Below are positions 1 to 5,497 of a DNA stretch of 5,740 nt, piece after piece (within the stretch, counting starts at the first letter, position 1; each line of letters starts with the position of its first letter). The notes beneath the pieces were generated by a model. It saw only the letters and a list, made by a program, of their open reading frames with translations, had not been told where the DNA came from and ran no database searches. The translations under genes and the position numbers were made by a program. The stretch is from an uncultured Planctomycetaceae bacterium (lineage in GTDB: Bacteria; Planctomycetota; Planctomycetia; Pirellulales; Lacipirellulaceae). Where the stretch lies: contig CALMBE010000170.1 in NCBI GenBank assembly GCA_937860165.1, positions 1 through 5,740 of the forward strand, in the 5' to 3' direction.

Positions 1-1622
1 GTGCGCGAAACGTTGCCAGCGGCGTCGTAATCAATCGTGGAAAGGGAGACCAGTGGCACTCCCGTTTGCACAGCTCCGTTGTCCATCGGCAGCACCCGGG
101 TCTCGCTGAGTCGCCCCAGCTTGTCGTACTTAAATTCACTCTTGTTGCCGTTGAAATCTAAACTGGAAACGAGCCGACCAAGGAGATCGTAGTGATTGGT
201 CGCCAATTTGTTGTCGGCATCGGTGGTAGTGACGAGCCGGCCCAGGGCGTCATAAGTGAATGAAGTTTCCCGGTCGAGGGCGTCGATGGTCGCGGCGACT
301 TGGCCGGTGCCGTTGTAGCGAATCCGCTCGATGGTGCCATCGGGATGGATCGTTTCGATCAGCCGACTGCGCGAATCGTAGGCAAATCGTGTCTCACGGC
401 CCAGTGGGTCAGTCGCGCTCGTGCGGTTGCCCAAGGCATCGTACTCGAAGATGCTCTCCGACCCATCGGCGGAGATCGTCTTGACCAGGTTTCCCTTGAG
501 GTCGTATTCAAAATTGGTCACACGCCCCAAGGCATCCATCGATTGCTTGCGTCTCCCTTGCGAATCGTATTTGTAGGTGGAGGTAAGCTGCGGAGTATTA
601 ACCGCCGTGTTGGTGAGAATCGCACTGGTCAACCGCCCAAGGATGTCATAGGCAAGAATAGTTTTCACCCCGGTCGGGTCGGTTGTCTCGAGAACGTTTC
701 CTTGGTGATCGAAAGTCGCAACAGGGGCAGCAATATTGTCGGTCGATTGCGAGGTGATATTCCCAGCAGAATCGTACAGGTAGGTAGTAACCCCTGGGAC
801 ACCCGGTCTCGCAAGCGTTGTTGATAGGAGCAAGCTATCTGTATAGTGTCCTGGGGCGATGTAGTATTGGTACGTTGTGTTGTTAAGAAGTGGGTCAGTC
901 GATTGTGTCAACCTCCCCGTCGGATCGTAAAAATTATTCGTCGTGAGGTTCTGACCACTGGGATCGACTCTGACCGATTTCAGCAGCTTCATGTGCAGCT
1001 TCATCGCGGGCCGGAAGTAATCGAACTGCGTCACCAGAGCGGTGTTGTTGGCAAAGTGTTTTTCGGTTGCTTCGTAAAGTTGTCGATTGCGGAACACATC
1101 GGTAGTGACCAGAACCTCATGAGCCGTGCCATCAAAATAATTCTCGTCGGTCACGTAATACTTGAACGACTCGGTCGCCCCGACTTCGTCGGTGGAAGAA
1201 GTCATCAGAAATTCACCGAGTGTGCCGATCTTGCCCCAGGTGAACTCCATCCGCGTGCGGTCGTCGTGAATCTGCTTGGCCAGGAGACCATTTTCTTGAT
1301 GCAGGTAGGTTTCGACATTGCCATTCTCGTCGATAAATTCTGTCGAACCGCGGAGCAGATTGTAATTGTAGGTCTGCGTGTGTCCCAGGCTATCGGTCAC
1401 ACGAAACACCCGCCCGTTGGGGTAATACTCGTAGGTGTGAGAATTGTTGTCGGATGCATTGAGGGGGTCCTGCAGCTCGATAATCTTGCTGATCCGGCCG
1501 ATGTTCGTTCCTGAGGTGTTGTATTCGTAGGTTACTTCCGGCCGGATATCACTGAGGTTCCCTGAATTATTGACGGCCGGCAGAGTCGCTGCTGTCGCCT
1601 TGATCAAGCGGAGCGGGTGCAT
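1..1622 (-). CDS. RHS/YD-repeat protein, 5'-truncated by an IS and running off the left edge
   Basis: An open frame without stops runs on the minus strand from the IS junction to the left edge (about 540 codons; codons occupy 3-5, 6-8 and so on). It encodes tandem YD/RHS repeats: YDPTGRLTQS, YDSAGNITSQ, YDILGRLTSA, YDSQGRRKQS, FEYDLKGNLVKT, FEYDALGNRTSATDPLGR, FTYDALGRLVTTTDADN, HYDLLGRLVSS, KYDKLGRLSETR and finally DYDAAGNVSR. In known RHS/YD proteins such repeats form a large beta-strand shell, often around a C-terminal toxin or polymorphic domain; any such tip would be left of the window. No signal peptide is present because the true N-terminus is missing. The only upstream ATG (1620-1622) lies inside the terminal repeat of the adjacent IS, so the first residues M-H-P arise largely from IS sequence. 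The host-derived part begins at 1614. It is probably a pseudogene remnant unless that chimeric start is used. The family call is firm; the function is unknown. Confidence 0.9.
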   Translation of the reverse strand, partial: MHPLRLIKATAATLPAVNNSGNLSDIRPEVTYEYNTSGTNIGRISKIIELQDPLNASDNNSHTYEYYPNGRVFRVTDSLGHTQTYNYNLLRGSTEFIDENGNVETYLHQENGLLAKQIHDDRTRMEFTWGKIGTLGEFLMTSSTDEVGATESFKYYVTDENYFDGTAHEVLVTTDVFRNRQLYEATEKHFANNTALVTQFDYFRPAMKLHMKLLKSVRVDPSGQNLTTNNFYDPTGRLTQSTDPLLNNTTYQYYIAPGHYTDSLLLSTTLARPGVPGVTTYLYDSAGNITSQSTDNIAAPVATFDHQGNVLETTDPTGVKTILAYDILGRLTSAILTNTAVNTPQLTSTYKYDSQGRRKQSMDALGRVTNFEYDLKGNLVKTISADGSESIFEYDALGNRTSATDPLGRETRFAYDSRSRLIETIHPDGTIERIRYNGTGQVAATIDALDRETSFTYDALGRLVTTTDADNKLATNHYDLLGRLVSSLDFNGNKSEFKYDKLGRLSETRVLPMDNGAVQTGVPLVSLSTIDYDAAGNVSR

Positions 1623-1633
1623 CCCGCGGTTTG
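1615..1633 (+). repeat. Left terminal inverted repeat of the ISKra4-like element
   Basis: This 19-bp end pairs with 3284-3302. The outer ten bases (gggtgcatcc) are identical and the mismatches lie inward. Read on the minus strand it contains an ATG (1620-1622) in frame with the truncated RHS gene. Confidence 0.8.
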
Positions 1634-1645
1634 TTTTTTTGGTTT

Positions 1646-3191
1646 TTAGGCGGCTTGTTGGTAGCATCGCTGGCTGGAGAGTCGTTTGGGTCGATCGGCC
1701 CAGTAGCGGTCCCGGTCGCCGGCCGGGCTGAGGCGGTCGGCGACGAGGTGCAGCAGGGGCTCGGCCCCGGCGTCCCAAAACTTTTCGGTTCCTTTCATGC
1801 GGCGATTGATCCGCTTGATGGTCGATTCGACGTGGCTGCTGGTGATCGGCAAGCCCTCGCGGCGATACGCCGGATAGTTCATCCGTTCGCGTTGCTTGCC
1901 CAAGTAACGCAGCGCGTCGGCCACGCGCTGCGGCGGCGACGGTTCGGCGGCGCCCTCCGTCGGCAGGCCGATCCGCGCTTGGCGCTGGCGCAGCGCTTCC
2001 AACAGTCGGTCCACGTCTCCGCTCCACAGCCATTGCACCCAGCGGCAGTAGTCCGTCCACCCCTCGGGCGCGGTCACGCCGGCCATCGCCGCCGCGTAGA
2101 CGTAGCACACGGCATGCACCCAATCGAGGATCGGCGTATAGTGCGAGAAGCAGCGCCGCCACAGTCCCCAGTTGGTCTCCGAGCCGTCGGCGACGAAGGC
2201 CTTCCGCTCGGCGGCGGCGAAGCCCAGCGCATGCGCCCCGGCGACCAGCAGTTCGCCGAACGCTTCGACCTTCTCCATCGTCGCCACGACCGTGTGAGCG
2301 ACGACTTCCGGGGCGTCGCGGGGCGGCGGCTCCGGCTCGTTCGGCGGCGCGTCGGAAGCGGCGGCGTCGCCGGAAAACCCCTTGATTTCTCGTGAGATCT
2401 TCGCCATCCGGGCCGGATCGACGAACGCCTCGGGAACCTGGGGAGCAGGGTCCGCGGCATGTCGGGCGCTCGTCATCGCCAACAGACAGCCCACCTTCGT
2501 CTCGCGCCACCACGAATCCGAGTCGCGCGACTCAAGTCCCCGCGGACGAATTTGAATCCGACCGCCGTCGGCTTGCACGCACGCCACGTCGGGCGGCACG
2601 GGGCCGGGACTCGCGCGCTGCTGCGGCAAAGCCAACGCGCGATAGGCGACCGCGGCGGCCCGGCGGTCGACGACCCGTTCGCTCCCCACGCGTTGGGCCG
2701 CGCGATGGATCCGATTGGCCGACACCCGCACTTCTGCCAACGCGAGCAGATCTTCCTCGGCTTGCTGAAAGCTGGCCGAACTCGCGGCGTGGATCACCTT
2801 CTTGAGCAGCGCCGGGCTGAGCGTTTCGTCAGGCCCCATCCCCAACGCGCGGGTCCGAGGGAAAAAAAGACCGCCGACAAGTGGGGCAGTGATACTCGGG
2901 TTCCGAGACATGGATGGCGCCGCGCCGCGTTTCGATGCGGCGCTTGCGGACCCCTTTCCATCGTGCCAGGCGCTGGCACTGCGGACAGGTCGCCTCCGCC
3001 GGCGACTCGGCCGCGGCGGGCAACGCTTGCTCCGTCACCGCCCGGGCCAACTCGTCCCCGAGCTGAACCCCCCATTCTTCCGCGACTTCCAGCAGACATC
3101 CGTCCGCGCTCACTGCCAGCGGGCCGAATTCTTCCCGCAACTGCCGGGAGAATTCCTGAATTCGCTCACGCATCAGTTCCGTTGTTTTCAT
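1646..3191 (-). CDS. ISKra4-like DDE transposase, frameshifted at a T7 tract
   Basis: Two overlapping minus-strand frames together encode one transposase, about 514 residues if joined by a net +1 shift at 2862-2868. The upstream frame (stop at 2829-2831) carries a zinc-ribbon-like pair, CPQC (about residues 69-72) and CPTC (about 102-105), just before the shift. The downstream frame holds the catalytic core: QADGG (D about 208), VADGSETNW (D about 335), ILDWVHAV, and SSHVESTIKRINRRMKGTEK (E about 455), the pattern I recall for ISKra4-family DDE enzymes. I chose the ATG at 3189-3191 because AGGGAG lies 7 nt upstream; the ATGs at 3258-3263 are in frame but lack an equally good site. The enzyme would catalyse cut or copy and integration of the element. 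Whether it is active depends on slippage at T7; otherwise this is a frameshift pseudogene. Confidence 0.85.
2862..2868 (-). other. T7 slippery tract at the frame junction of the ISKra4-like transposase
   Basis: On the coding strand the sequence is tct ttt ttt ccc in the upstream frame, giving SFFPSDPRV and then a stop at 2829. The downstream frame read through the same bases gives LFFPRTRALGMG and then the transposase core. Moving between them needs loss of one base or gain of two. A homopolymer run at precisely this point is compatible with transcriptional slippage, with a disabling one-base insertion, or with a homopolymer sequencing error; the sequence alone does not decide. Confidence 0.7.
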
Positions 3192-3198
3192 CCTTGAT

Positions 3199-3204
3199 CT
3201 CCCT
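3199..3204 (-). promoter_or_regulatory. Ribosome binding site of the ISKra4-like transposase
   Basis: AGGGAG on the minus strand lies 7 nt before the ATG at 3189-3191. It supports starting the protein at MKTTELMRERIQEF rather than at the ATGs 23-24 codons upstream. Confidence 0.6.
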
Positions 3205-3283
3205 GCTTCGCCAGCTTCCTGCCAGCAGCACCACGAAACGACCAAAATCCACGCCGGCATCATGACCGAAGAGCCAGCAATCG

Positions 3284-3302
3284 CAAAGTGCAGGATGCAC
3301 CC
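3284..3302 (-). repeat. Right terminal inverted repeat of the ISKra4-like element
   Basis: This end is the reverse complement of the 1615-1633 end with three mismatches. It sits at the 5' side of the transposase gene, about 90 bp upstream of the preferred start codon. The sequence immediately to its right belongs to a different gene fragment. Confidence 0.8.
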
Positions 3303-3466
3303 ACTATCGCACTCGTGGCGACGGCTTACTCACCTATGACGATGTCAATAATCGCGAATGGCTCGAAATCACCGAAACTCTTGACTGGGATTTAGCCACC
3401 CTCCGGCAAGCCATGTCACTAGGAGGTGAGCTGAGCAGTTTCTCGCTTGCAACGCTCAGTGAACTA
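3303..3466 (+). pseudogene. Fragment of a secreted-type (PEP-CTERM-like) protein gene, cut at both ends by ISs
   Basis: Immediately right of the ISKra4-like element, a plus-strand frame encodes RGDGLLTYDDVNNREWLEI, then TETLDWDLATLRQA and LGGELSSFSLATLSEL. I recall a similar block, a 'LLTYDTxTGLEWLD...' stretch followed by '...ATxxEL', near the N-terminus of many secreted planctomycete and proteobacterial proteins that end in a PEP-CTERM sorting signal. The function of that block is not known to me. The start codon and any signal peptide are missing: the frame hits a TGA at 3263-3265 inside the IS. The frame is then interrupted after the CTA codon at 3464-3466 by the IS630 element and resumes at 4663. 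Family resemblance is from memory and moderately secure; that it is a broken gene is clear from the context. Confidence 0.6.
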
Positions 3467-3491
3467 TACTTTACCCGACGAGAAGTGAAAC
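3467..3491 (+). repeat. Left end (imperfect terminal repeat) of the IS630 element
   Basis: The end starts TAC and ends with gtgaaac at 3485-3491, matching the other end at the same distance. The middle is poorly conserved. The transposase stop codon (3471-3473) lies within this end, only a few bases from the tip. Confidence 0.55.
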
Positions 3492-4095
3492 ATTGTCAAA
3501 GGTCTGGAAATTGTGGGTCATGAGAGTTGCCAGTTGGGGGCGGTGAGTGGTGTCAATTGGGGCGAGGCAAGCGTCGATGGCGGCGCGGAAATCAGCAAAG
3601 GTTGCGTAATACCGGCCCCGCAGGGCGGTCTTCTTGGTGAACTTCCACAGCCGCTCGATCAAGTTGAGATTCGGTGAGTACGATGGGAGAAACAGCAGTT
3701 CGATTCCCAACTGCTCGGCCAGACACTGCACGAGCCGGCAGTGCTGAGAGCGTGCGTTGTCCAACACCAGCGTCACCGGACGCCCCAGCGACTGGGCGGC
3801 GATTTTTTGCAGCAGTTCGCAGGCCGTTTCCGAGTTTACCACGGTGGTATTCGTCACCGCCACCAGCGTCTGGGTCACGGCGTTCCAGGCCCCCAGCACG
3901 TTAGAACGCTGGCGCCCCGCCGCGGCCTTCACGAACAACCGCGACTTCGTCCAGAGGTAACACAGGAACGTCCCCAGGACAAAGTGGGCCGCGTCGACGA
4001 AGAACACGTCCCGTTGGCCAGCCCGCGCTTCGGCGAGCCGCGGTTCCAGCTTGTCTTTCAGGAATTCGGCTTGGACCTGGACGTGCTCGGCGACG

Positions 4096-4102
4096 TTTTT
4101 TT
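4096..4102 (-). other. A7 slippery tract linking the two IS630 transposase frames
   Basis: On the coding strand ccc aaa aaa acg (upstream frame) becomes aaa aac gtc after a -1 slip, joining CPPKK to NVAEHVQVQAEFL in the catalytic frame. Without it the upstream frame ends 13 codons later at 4058-4060. The location between the DNA-binding and catalytic parts is where programmed shifts occur in related elements. Confidence 0.6.
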
Positions 4103-4357
4103 GGGCGGACAGGGGATGGCGGCGATGCGCCGCCAATTCAGCCCCAGCGTGTTTCGCAGAAACTGGTGGACTTGCGACCGCTCGCGCCGCACGCCGGTCA
4201 ACGGTTCGATCCGATCGGCGGCCTCGGCCACCGTGTGCGGCGGCTGTGCGGCAAAGCTGGCCTCCAGCGTCTCTGCATGGGGAGCCAAGCCGCTCTGTGG
4301 GCCTTCCCACTGCTCGGCCAGGAGCCCCTCGATTCCCTGTTCTCGATAAACGGTCCC

Positions 4358-4360
4358 CTA
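4358..4360 (-). other. In-frame TAG inside the IS630 transposase N-terminal region
   Basis: The frame is open on both sides and homologous-looking across the stop (..AGVSRISGWR-stop-GTVYREQGIEG..). This points to a single nonsense substitution, for instance from CAG, TAC or TAT, rather than a frameshift. Confidence 0.75.
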
Positions 4361-4550
4361 CCGCCACCCGCTGATCCGCGACACGCCGGCCAACTCACTG
4401 GCCCGCTGCAAGGGCAATCCCTGACTGACCAGCCACAGCACCCAGCAACGCTGCTGCACGCGCGGATGCGGATGGCCATAGCGCAATTCCGCCAAGCGAG
4501 ATACGTCTTCCTCTGGTACCGAGAACGAAATGGGTCTGGCCATCCTTGGC

Positions 4551-4555
4551 TCCTC
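4551..4555 (-). promoter_or_regulatory. Ribosome binding site of the IS630 transposase
   Basis: AGGAG on the minus strand is 7 nt from the ATG at 4541-4543. It decides the start at MARPISFSV over an upstream in-frame ATG at 4613-4615. Confidence 0.6.
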
Positions 4556-4635
4556 GCAATAAATCTTCTGCAATGCGAAACGCTTCCGCAGCCCAGAAGT
4601 ATCCCCATTCCACAAAAACTAGCCTAGATCAATTC

Positions 4636-4660
4636 GTTTCACCCAATGTTGGACGCGGTA
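4636..4660 (-). repeat. Right end (imperfect terminal repeat) of the IS630 element
   Basis: On the minus strand this end reads tac... followed by gtgaaac, pairing with 3467-3491 at 14 of 25 positions. It lies upstream of the transposase gene. Confidence 0.55.
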
Positions 4661-4662
4661 TA

Positions 4663-4683
4663 ATCTTCATTAGTGTCAATTAG
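4663..4683 (+). pseudogene. Continuation of the interrupted secreted-type gene fragment, ending in a stop
   Basis: If the IS630 element and one copy of the TA duplication are removed, the codon CTA (3464-3466) is followed directly by atc ttc att agt gtc aat tag. The fragment would then read ATLSEL-IFISVN and stop at 4681-4683. The restored in-frame codons match a single clean insertion. The rapid stop means the pre-insertion gene was already short or decayed, since family members I recall continue much further. Confidence 0.45.
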
Positions 4684-4705
4684 TGACGATTTGCGTTCCC
4701 CCGCT

Positions 4706-4785
4706 CTCCCTTACTGACGTGCGGGGCTCGAAGGGTGAGTTGAAACCCGCACTCCCCCACGAGCCCTGCACGTCAGTAAGGGGAG
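4706..4785. repeat. Long palindromic (MITE/REP-like) repeat
   Basis: The left arm 4706-4730 (ctcccttactgacgtgcg.. to ..gctcg) and the right arm 4760-4785 are reverse complements apart from one mismatch and one extra base. The pairing continues inward (4733-4740 with 4751-4758, 7 of 8), leaving a loop of about 10 nt. Transcribed either way it gives a very stable hairpin. Neither side has a U-run where an intrinsic terminator would need one. The motif with 'cttactgacgtgc' is one I associate with dispersed repeats in planctomycete genomes, but I cannot search for copies here. It lies between the IS630 element and infC. Confidence 0.75.
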
Positions 4786-4791
4786 TACAGG

Positions 4792-4841
4792 AAAAAAACC
4801 TACGCCGTCGCGCGGACCTGCAAGTGCGCAAGCCTGTAGGC
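4792..4841 (-). terminator. Weak candidate rho-independent terminator after infC
   Basis: On the minus strand CCTAC (4840-4836) can pair with GTAGG (4803-4799), followed directly by T7 (4798-4792), about 40-90 nt past the infC stop. The stem is only five pairs plus a possible G-U and the loop is about 32 nt, so the support is mainly the U-run and its location. Confidence 0.25.
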
Positions 4842-4879
4842 ACCGCAGCAGGCGAAGAGAAGAAGGGCCACAACGTTGC

Positions 4880-5383
4880 TCACTTCGGAGCCAGGATCAT
4901 CACAATCCGGCGGCCCTGCATCGAAGGGTCTTGCTCGACCTTGGCGACATCTTCGAGCTCTACGATCAAACGCTTCACGACCTTGAATCCCTCTTCGACG
5001 TGGGCGTTTTCTCGACCTCGAAAGATCACCGAGCAAATCACCTTGTCGCGGTCCTTGAGAAAGTGCCGCGCGTGATTCGCCTTGGTCATGAAGTCGTGGT
5101 CGCCAATCTTCGGACGGAGGCGGATTTCCTTATTCTTGCTGTGATGCGTTTGCCCCTTGTTGAGCCGCTTTTTTTGCTGATATTTGAACTTACCAAAGTC
5201 CATTACCCGGCAAACTGGGGGCTTTTCCGTGGGAGCCACTTCGACCAGATCCAGACCCGATTCACGGGCTTTCTCGAGGGCTTCATCACGGGTCATCACT
5301 CCCAATTGGTCGCCTTCGGGGCCAATGACCCGCAAGGGGGACGTGCGGATCTGTTCATTGATCCGTTGCTGTGTGCGTTCGAT
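4880..5383 (-). CDS. infC: Translation initiation factor IF-3, starting at ATC
   Basis: IF-3 binds the 30S subunit, keeps it apart from 50S and proofreads the start codon and initiator tRNA. The 167-residue product shows the whole family pattern: RINEQIRTSPLRVIGPEGDQ near the start, LDLVEVAPTEKPPVCRVMDF, GKFKYQQKK leading into the lysine-rich linker, then the C-terminal domain EIRLRPKIGDHDF, VICSVIFRGRE and the end GRRIVMILAPK. The frame upstream contains TAG at 5396-5398, then GAG GCA CTT AAG ATC. No ATG or GTG occurs before the conserved region, and the first TTG (5333-5335) would delete RINEQIRTSP. ATC at 5381-5383 lies 8 nt from a perfect AGGAGG. infC classically uses ATT or similar weak starts, which lets IF-3 repress its own translation. 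It is not followed by rpmI-rplT here; a repeat and an IS lie downstream. Confidence 0.96.
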   Translation of the reverse strand: MERTQQRINEQIRTSPLRVIGPEGDQLGVMTRDEALEKARESGLDLVEVAPTEKPPVCRVMDFGKFKYQQKKRLNKGQTHHSKNKEIRLRPKIGDHDFMTKANHARHFLKDRDKVICSVIFRGRENAHVEEGFKVVKRLIVELEDVAKVEQDPSMQGRRIVMILAPK

Positions 5384-5391
5384 CTTAAGTG

Positions 5392-5397
5392 CCTCCT
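5392..5397 (-). promoter_or_regulatory. Shine-Dalgarno AGGAGG of infC
   Basis: A perfect AGGAGG ends 8 nt before ATC (5381-5383). It overlaps the in-frame TAG at 5396-5398, so translation cannot enter from further upstream in this frame. It is the main reason for choosing ATC as the start. Confidence 0.8.
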
Positions 5398-5455
5398 AGT
5401 GGGTCTCAAAAAATGCTAGTGCTCTGTCAAAGCCTTATTTTCGGGTGAGCCGAAC

Positions 5456-5497
5456 GCGCTAGCGTCGGGTGGTGCTAAGAAAACCCGAGGCTAGCGC
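5456..5497. repeat. Short palindromic repeat in the infC leader
   Basis: The arms gcgctagcgtcgggt (5456-5470) and acccgaggctagcgc (5483-5497) are inverted repeats with one mismatch in 15 and a 12-nt spacer. The GCTAGC core is itself palindromic. It lies about 70-115 nt upstream of the infC start and would fold into a hairpin in an infC transcript begun further upstream. I recall similar 'cgctagc..cgggt' repeats scattered in planctomycete genomes; copy number cannot be checked here. Confidence 0.65.

Larger units (their letters stand above)
1615..3302 (-). mobile_element. ISKra4-family-like insertion sequence, about 1.69 kb
   Basis: The boundaries come from an inverted repeat at both ends: 1615-1633 reads gggtgcatcccgcggtttg, and the reverse complement of 3284-3302 reads gggtgcatcctgcactttg (16 of 19 identical). 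Between them lies a single minus-strand transposase in two frames, with the zinc-ribbon plus DDE organisation I associate with ISKra4-family elements. The interior is visibly richer in G+C than the RHS gene on its left and the gene fragment on its right, which fits acquisition from elsewhere. No target-site duplication is seen: the bases outside the left end (..aagcggagc) and right end (actatcgca..) do not match. As I recall, one ISKra4 subgroup makes no duplication, but the unrelated truncated genes on each side also allow a deletion. The family assignment is from motif memory, not a database search. Confidence 0.8.
3471..4543 (-). pseudogene. IS630-family DD34E transposase with an in-frame amber codon and an A7 frameshift
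   Basis: From an ATG at 4541-4543 with AGGAG 7 nt upstream, the first frame encodes an N-terminal DNA-binding region: MARPISFSVPEEDVSRLAEL ... LPLQRASELAGVSRISGW. It meets TAG at 4358-4360, then continues in the same frame (GTVYREQGIEGLLAEQWEG ... FLRNTLGLNWRRIAAI) to a stop at 4058-4060. A -1 shift at the A7 tract (4096-4102) joins it to the catalytic frame: FVDAAHFVLG (D about 184), LVLDNARSQHC (D about 262) and LPSYSPNLNLIERLWK (E about 297). The last two are separated by 34 residues, the DD34E signature. The joined length is about 357 codons, normal for the family. Paired reading frames joined by a -1 shift are known in IS630 elements, so A7 may be programmed. The amber codon is probably disabling. 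Confidence 0.85.
3467..4660 (-). mobile_element. IS630-family insertion sequence, about 1.19 kb, flanked by TA
   Basis: The element contains a DD34E transposase of the IS630/Tc1-mariner superfamily, whose members insert at TA and duplicate it. TA occurs at 3465-3466 and again at 4661-4662, directly outside the inferred ends. Both ends begin TAC (left tac.., right on the minus strand tac..) and both share gtgaaac exactly 18 bp in from the end, although the 25-bp ends are only 14/25 identical. The length fits the family. Removing the element with one TA restores a reading frame across the junction, which independently supports these boundaries. Confidence 0.8.

Noticed and set aside
300..1514. 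Long plus-strand open frames across the RHS region (300-824, 846-1514)
   Set aside because: They are codon-aligned mirrors of the minus-strand YD-repeat frame; the plus-strand translations lack recognisable domains while the minus strand shows clear repeated YD motifs.
1..1614. Possible CRISPR or tandem DNA repeat from the recurring gac/ggc/cgg pattern
   Set aside because: The periodicity is at protein level (YD repeats) with diverged DNA; there are no identical direct repeats with regular spacers.
1631..2395. Plus-strand open frame opposite the ISKra4-like transposase
   Set aside because: It is a G+C-rich shadow of the transposase core, which carries clear DDE motifs on the other strand.
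2459..3265. Plus-strand 268-codon open frame over the transposase 5' half
   Set aside because: It is rich in Arg, Pro and Ala with no family features and is opposite the zinc-ribbon region; typical shadow frame.
4800..4870. Possible additional dispersed repeat or short gene (reads ADLQVRKPVGTA on the plus strand)
   Set aside because: It feels familiar from planctomycete intergenic DNA, but there is no internal symmetry strong enough to support a repeat call and no start or ribosome binding site for a gene.
4683..5075. Plus-strand frame running from the palindrome into infC
   Set aside because: It begins in a palindromic repeat and continues antisense to infC; no coding evidence.
4931..5419. 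Plus-strand 162-codon frame antisense to infC
   Set aside because: It is fully overlapped by IF-3, which is unambiguous on the minus strand.
5425..5430. Perfect TTGACA on the minus strand close to infC
   Set aside because: No -10-like sequence occurs at 16-18 nt (the bases there read gagacc or similar), so it was not called a promoter.
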